NCBI RefSeq assembly: GCF_014396385.1 | Contig: NZ_CP060716.1 | Coordinates: 1,054,001-1,118,000, forward strand | Direction: 5' to 3' | Origin: Leucobacter denitrificans | GTDB taxonomy: Bacteria; Actinomycetota; Actinomycetes; Actinomycetales; Microbacteriaceae | Length of the DNA: 64,000 nt | In this document: piece by piece, positions 62,731 to 64,000 of the stretch | Numbering within the stretch: position 1 is the first letter of the stretch | Layout of the letters: every line of letters begins with the position of its first letter | The notes under the pieces: model-generated | Database searches by the model: none | Told to the model about the DNA's origin: nothing | The model's input: the letters and a program-made list of their open reading frames with translations, nothing else | Made by a program: the position numbers and the translations under genes

Positions 62731-62901
62731 CGGTGTTCTTGCTTCCCCTGGGAGACCCGATTAGGTACTACTAATCATATTCGCCAAATAAGCTTGAGCG
62801 CCATTGAGTTTTGTTGATCCGCAGCCTCTAGCAGCTTCGTGAAGTGAAAAATTGAAGCTGCAAACATCAGTCAATGCTGCCAATCTGATAGAGGTCGAAA
62901 C
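62731..62901. other. intergenic stretch
   Basis: About 170 bases, A/T-rich, between two leftward genes. It probably contains the promoter of the truncated secreted protein gene; no clear terminator or other element was seen. Confidence 0.4.
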
Positions 62902-63999
62902 TTAGATTTCGGAAATAGTAGGTGCAATTCTCCAAAGGACCACTCCGTAGGCTATTAGTGAAACGAATCGAGTGCATATCGTAGCGAGAATAATTCCAAA
63001 GGGGCCGAGTAGCGTGAAAAAAATAGCATTCAATGTCAAATTGGTTACTAACGTCAGGAGTGAGAACCAGAGTAAGAGGCGTTGCCTGCGAGCGATGATC
63101 AGTAGACGAGATGCCGACATAATGATGATTGATGCAGGCAATGAAAGGAGTAACACGATCGCCCAGGAGGCACTTGTTCTCCACAAATCGGGGAGCGGTA
63201 GCAACATGGCACAAAGGAGTGCTGAAGCCCCAATCGCGGATAATACGGCCGCTGTGATGCCGAGGAAGAACAGATCTTTTCGGAGCAACTTCTTCGCATC
63301 CACACGGGATAACTGAGGCAGCCTGCTCCAACGACCGACCCGCCGGACGAGGAAACCGTAATTTAGGAACTGGAGCGCTGCATAGTAGAGCTTGTCCGCA
63401 AGCTCATAGGTGGAGACTGACCCGATCGGTGCGTTGGAAAGAAACACGCGGTCGATCACAGGGGCACCCTGTGAGGTCGCAGCAGAAAGCGATTGCCATA
63501 TCATTCCCTTCGTTAGCAGTTCTCCGGACTGAACTGCATCATAACGACGCAGAATAGTGCTTCGTCGACGCACGAGAAAAAGGTAACGAGAAAGTTCACC
63601 AATGATAAAAGCAAAGGGAAGAACGAGAAGCGGTACTTCTCGCCATACAAGGATGACAATTGCCGGAATGGCAGTTCGGAGGACTTGTAACCCTATCGAG
63701 TAGGCTGAATCCCCGACTGCTATCAGGATTCCGGACTCGGTCGCTGAAAAAATACCGATTAGTGGTACTACGGTCATCGAGCCGCATAGTAAGAGAAACT
63801 GCCAGGACGGAACACTGCCCCAGGAGTAGAAAACAGTAAGAAGTACGGAGATGATCCCGACTGCATAGAACCCGTAACTTCTCACGCGACGGCGATAGCC
63901 GTTCACGCTCGAGCGAGGAGGCATTTTAGTGTCGCGGAGGCTGCGTCCAAGTTCACTTACTGTATTCAGCTCGATTGCGCTACCAACTATGGCAGTCAA
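62902..63999 (-). CDS. polysaccharide flippase-like membrane protein (partial)
   Basis: 365 residues are visible, with about eight to ten helices in pairs and the general character of the MATE/MOP superfamily (Wzx or MurJ-like). The region corresponding to the first few helices is not present, so the gene probably begins beyond the right edge, and the ATG at 63999 may be internal. It would move lipid-linked sugar units across the membrane, matching the nearby polymerase and UDP-sugar genes. Low G+C like the rest of the polysaccharide locus. Confidence 0.75.
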   Translation of the reverse strand: MTAIVGSAIELNTVSELGRSLRDTKMPPRSSVNGYRRRVRSYGFYAVGIISVLLTVFYSWGSVPSWQFLLLCGSMTVVPLIGIFSATESGILIAVGDSAYSIGLQVLRTAIPAIVILVWREVPLLVLPFAFIIGELSRYLFLVRRRSTILRRYDAVQSGELLTKGMIWQSLSAATSQGAPVIDRVFLSNAPIGSVSTYELADKLYYAALQFLNYGFLVRRVGRWSRLPQLSRVDAKKLLRKDLFFLGITAAVLSAIGASALLCAMLLPLPDLWRTSASWAIVLLLSLPASIIIMSASRLLIIARRQRLLLWFSLLTLVTNLTLNAIFFTLLGPFGIILATICTRFVSLIAYGVVLWRIAPTISEI

Positions 64000-64000
64000 T

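Overview
The window is chromosomal DNA from a high-GC Gram-positive actinobacterium. It is most likely a member of Microbacteriaceae, and a Leucobacter-like genus would fit. Supporting points are the high-GC codon use, many GTG starts, the short 4.5S-type SRP RNA, an actinobacterial penicillin-binding protein with PASTA domains, and a lone diaminobutyrate aminotransferase. That last enzyme suits a peptidoglycan that contains diaminobutyrate. The genus is an inference; the gene calls rest on recognisable protein motifs.

Positions 1-23 kb are mostly housekeeping. They hold the tail of acetyl-CoA synthetase, a RidA-family gene, a bifunctional PBP, a phosphoesterase, the aspartate-pathway block lysC-asd-dapL, dnaX-recR, a nitrilase, pta-ackA, a diaminobutyrate aminotransferase, the SRP RNA and a heterodimeric ABC exporter. 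Positions 23-33 kb are transport and catabolism: a sodium:solute symporter with a 45-residue partner, a frameshifted secreted protein gene, and a cupin plus RbsABC-like importer operon. The importer has a TorT-like binding protein. The operon and a divergent aldehyde dehydrogenase gene appear to share TetR operators. Positions 33-46 kb hold rplJ-rplL with the L10 leader, an orphan response regulator, a YqaJ-type nuclease, a PH-domain protein, a flotillin/NfeD pair, and a peptide ABC importer whose inner permease and two ATPases are fused into one chain, next to an amidohydrolase. Positions 46-51.4 kb hold a NarL-type two-component system with a DUF4097 protein and a luciferase-like oxidoreductase.

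From about 51.4 kb the DNA becomes a mosaic. An intact hipB with an operator array precedes a hipA that is cut off and joined to a GGDEF-EAL gene without its 5' end. An IS3-family copy with two frameshifts follows, then polysaccharide genes (polymerase/ligase, epimerase, UDP-sugar dehydrogenase). After these come colliding IS remnants, two tandem tyrosine recombinases resembling the last two genes of a recombinase trio, a palindromic site cluster, IS21 and IS110 tails, a truncated secreted protein gene and a partial flippase. This looks like a cell-surface polysaccharide locus that has gathered mobile elements.

The most unusual signal is a set of short non-coding structures at gene ends. At two unrelated loci the 3' end of a gene, stop codon included, is repeated downstream of a conserved GC-rich core and is also present as a partial inverted copy. 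A third core lies inside the coding end of an ABC transporter gene, and a 52-base copy of the rplL tail sits after a sugar-transport operon. The heptamer GTGGATC also seems strongly over-represented in the ancestral part and nearly absent from the mosaic part. No database search was possible, so all family assignments are from sight.
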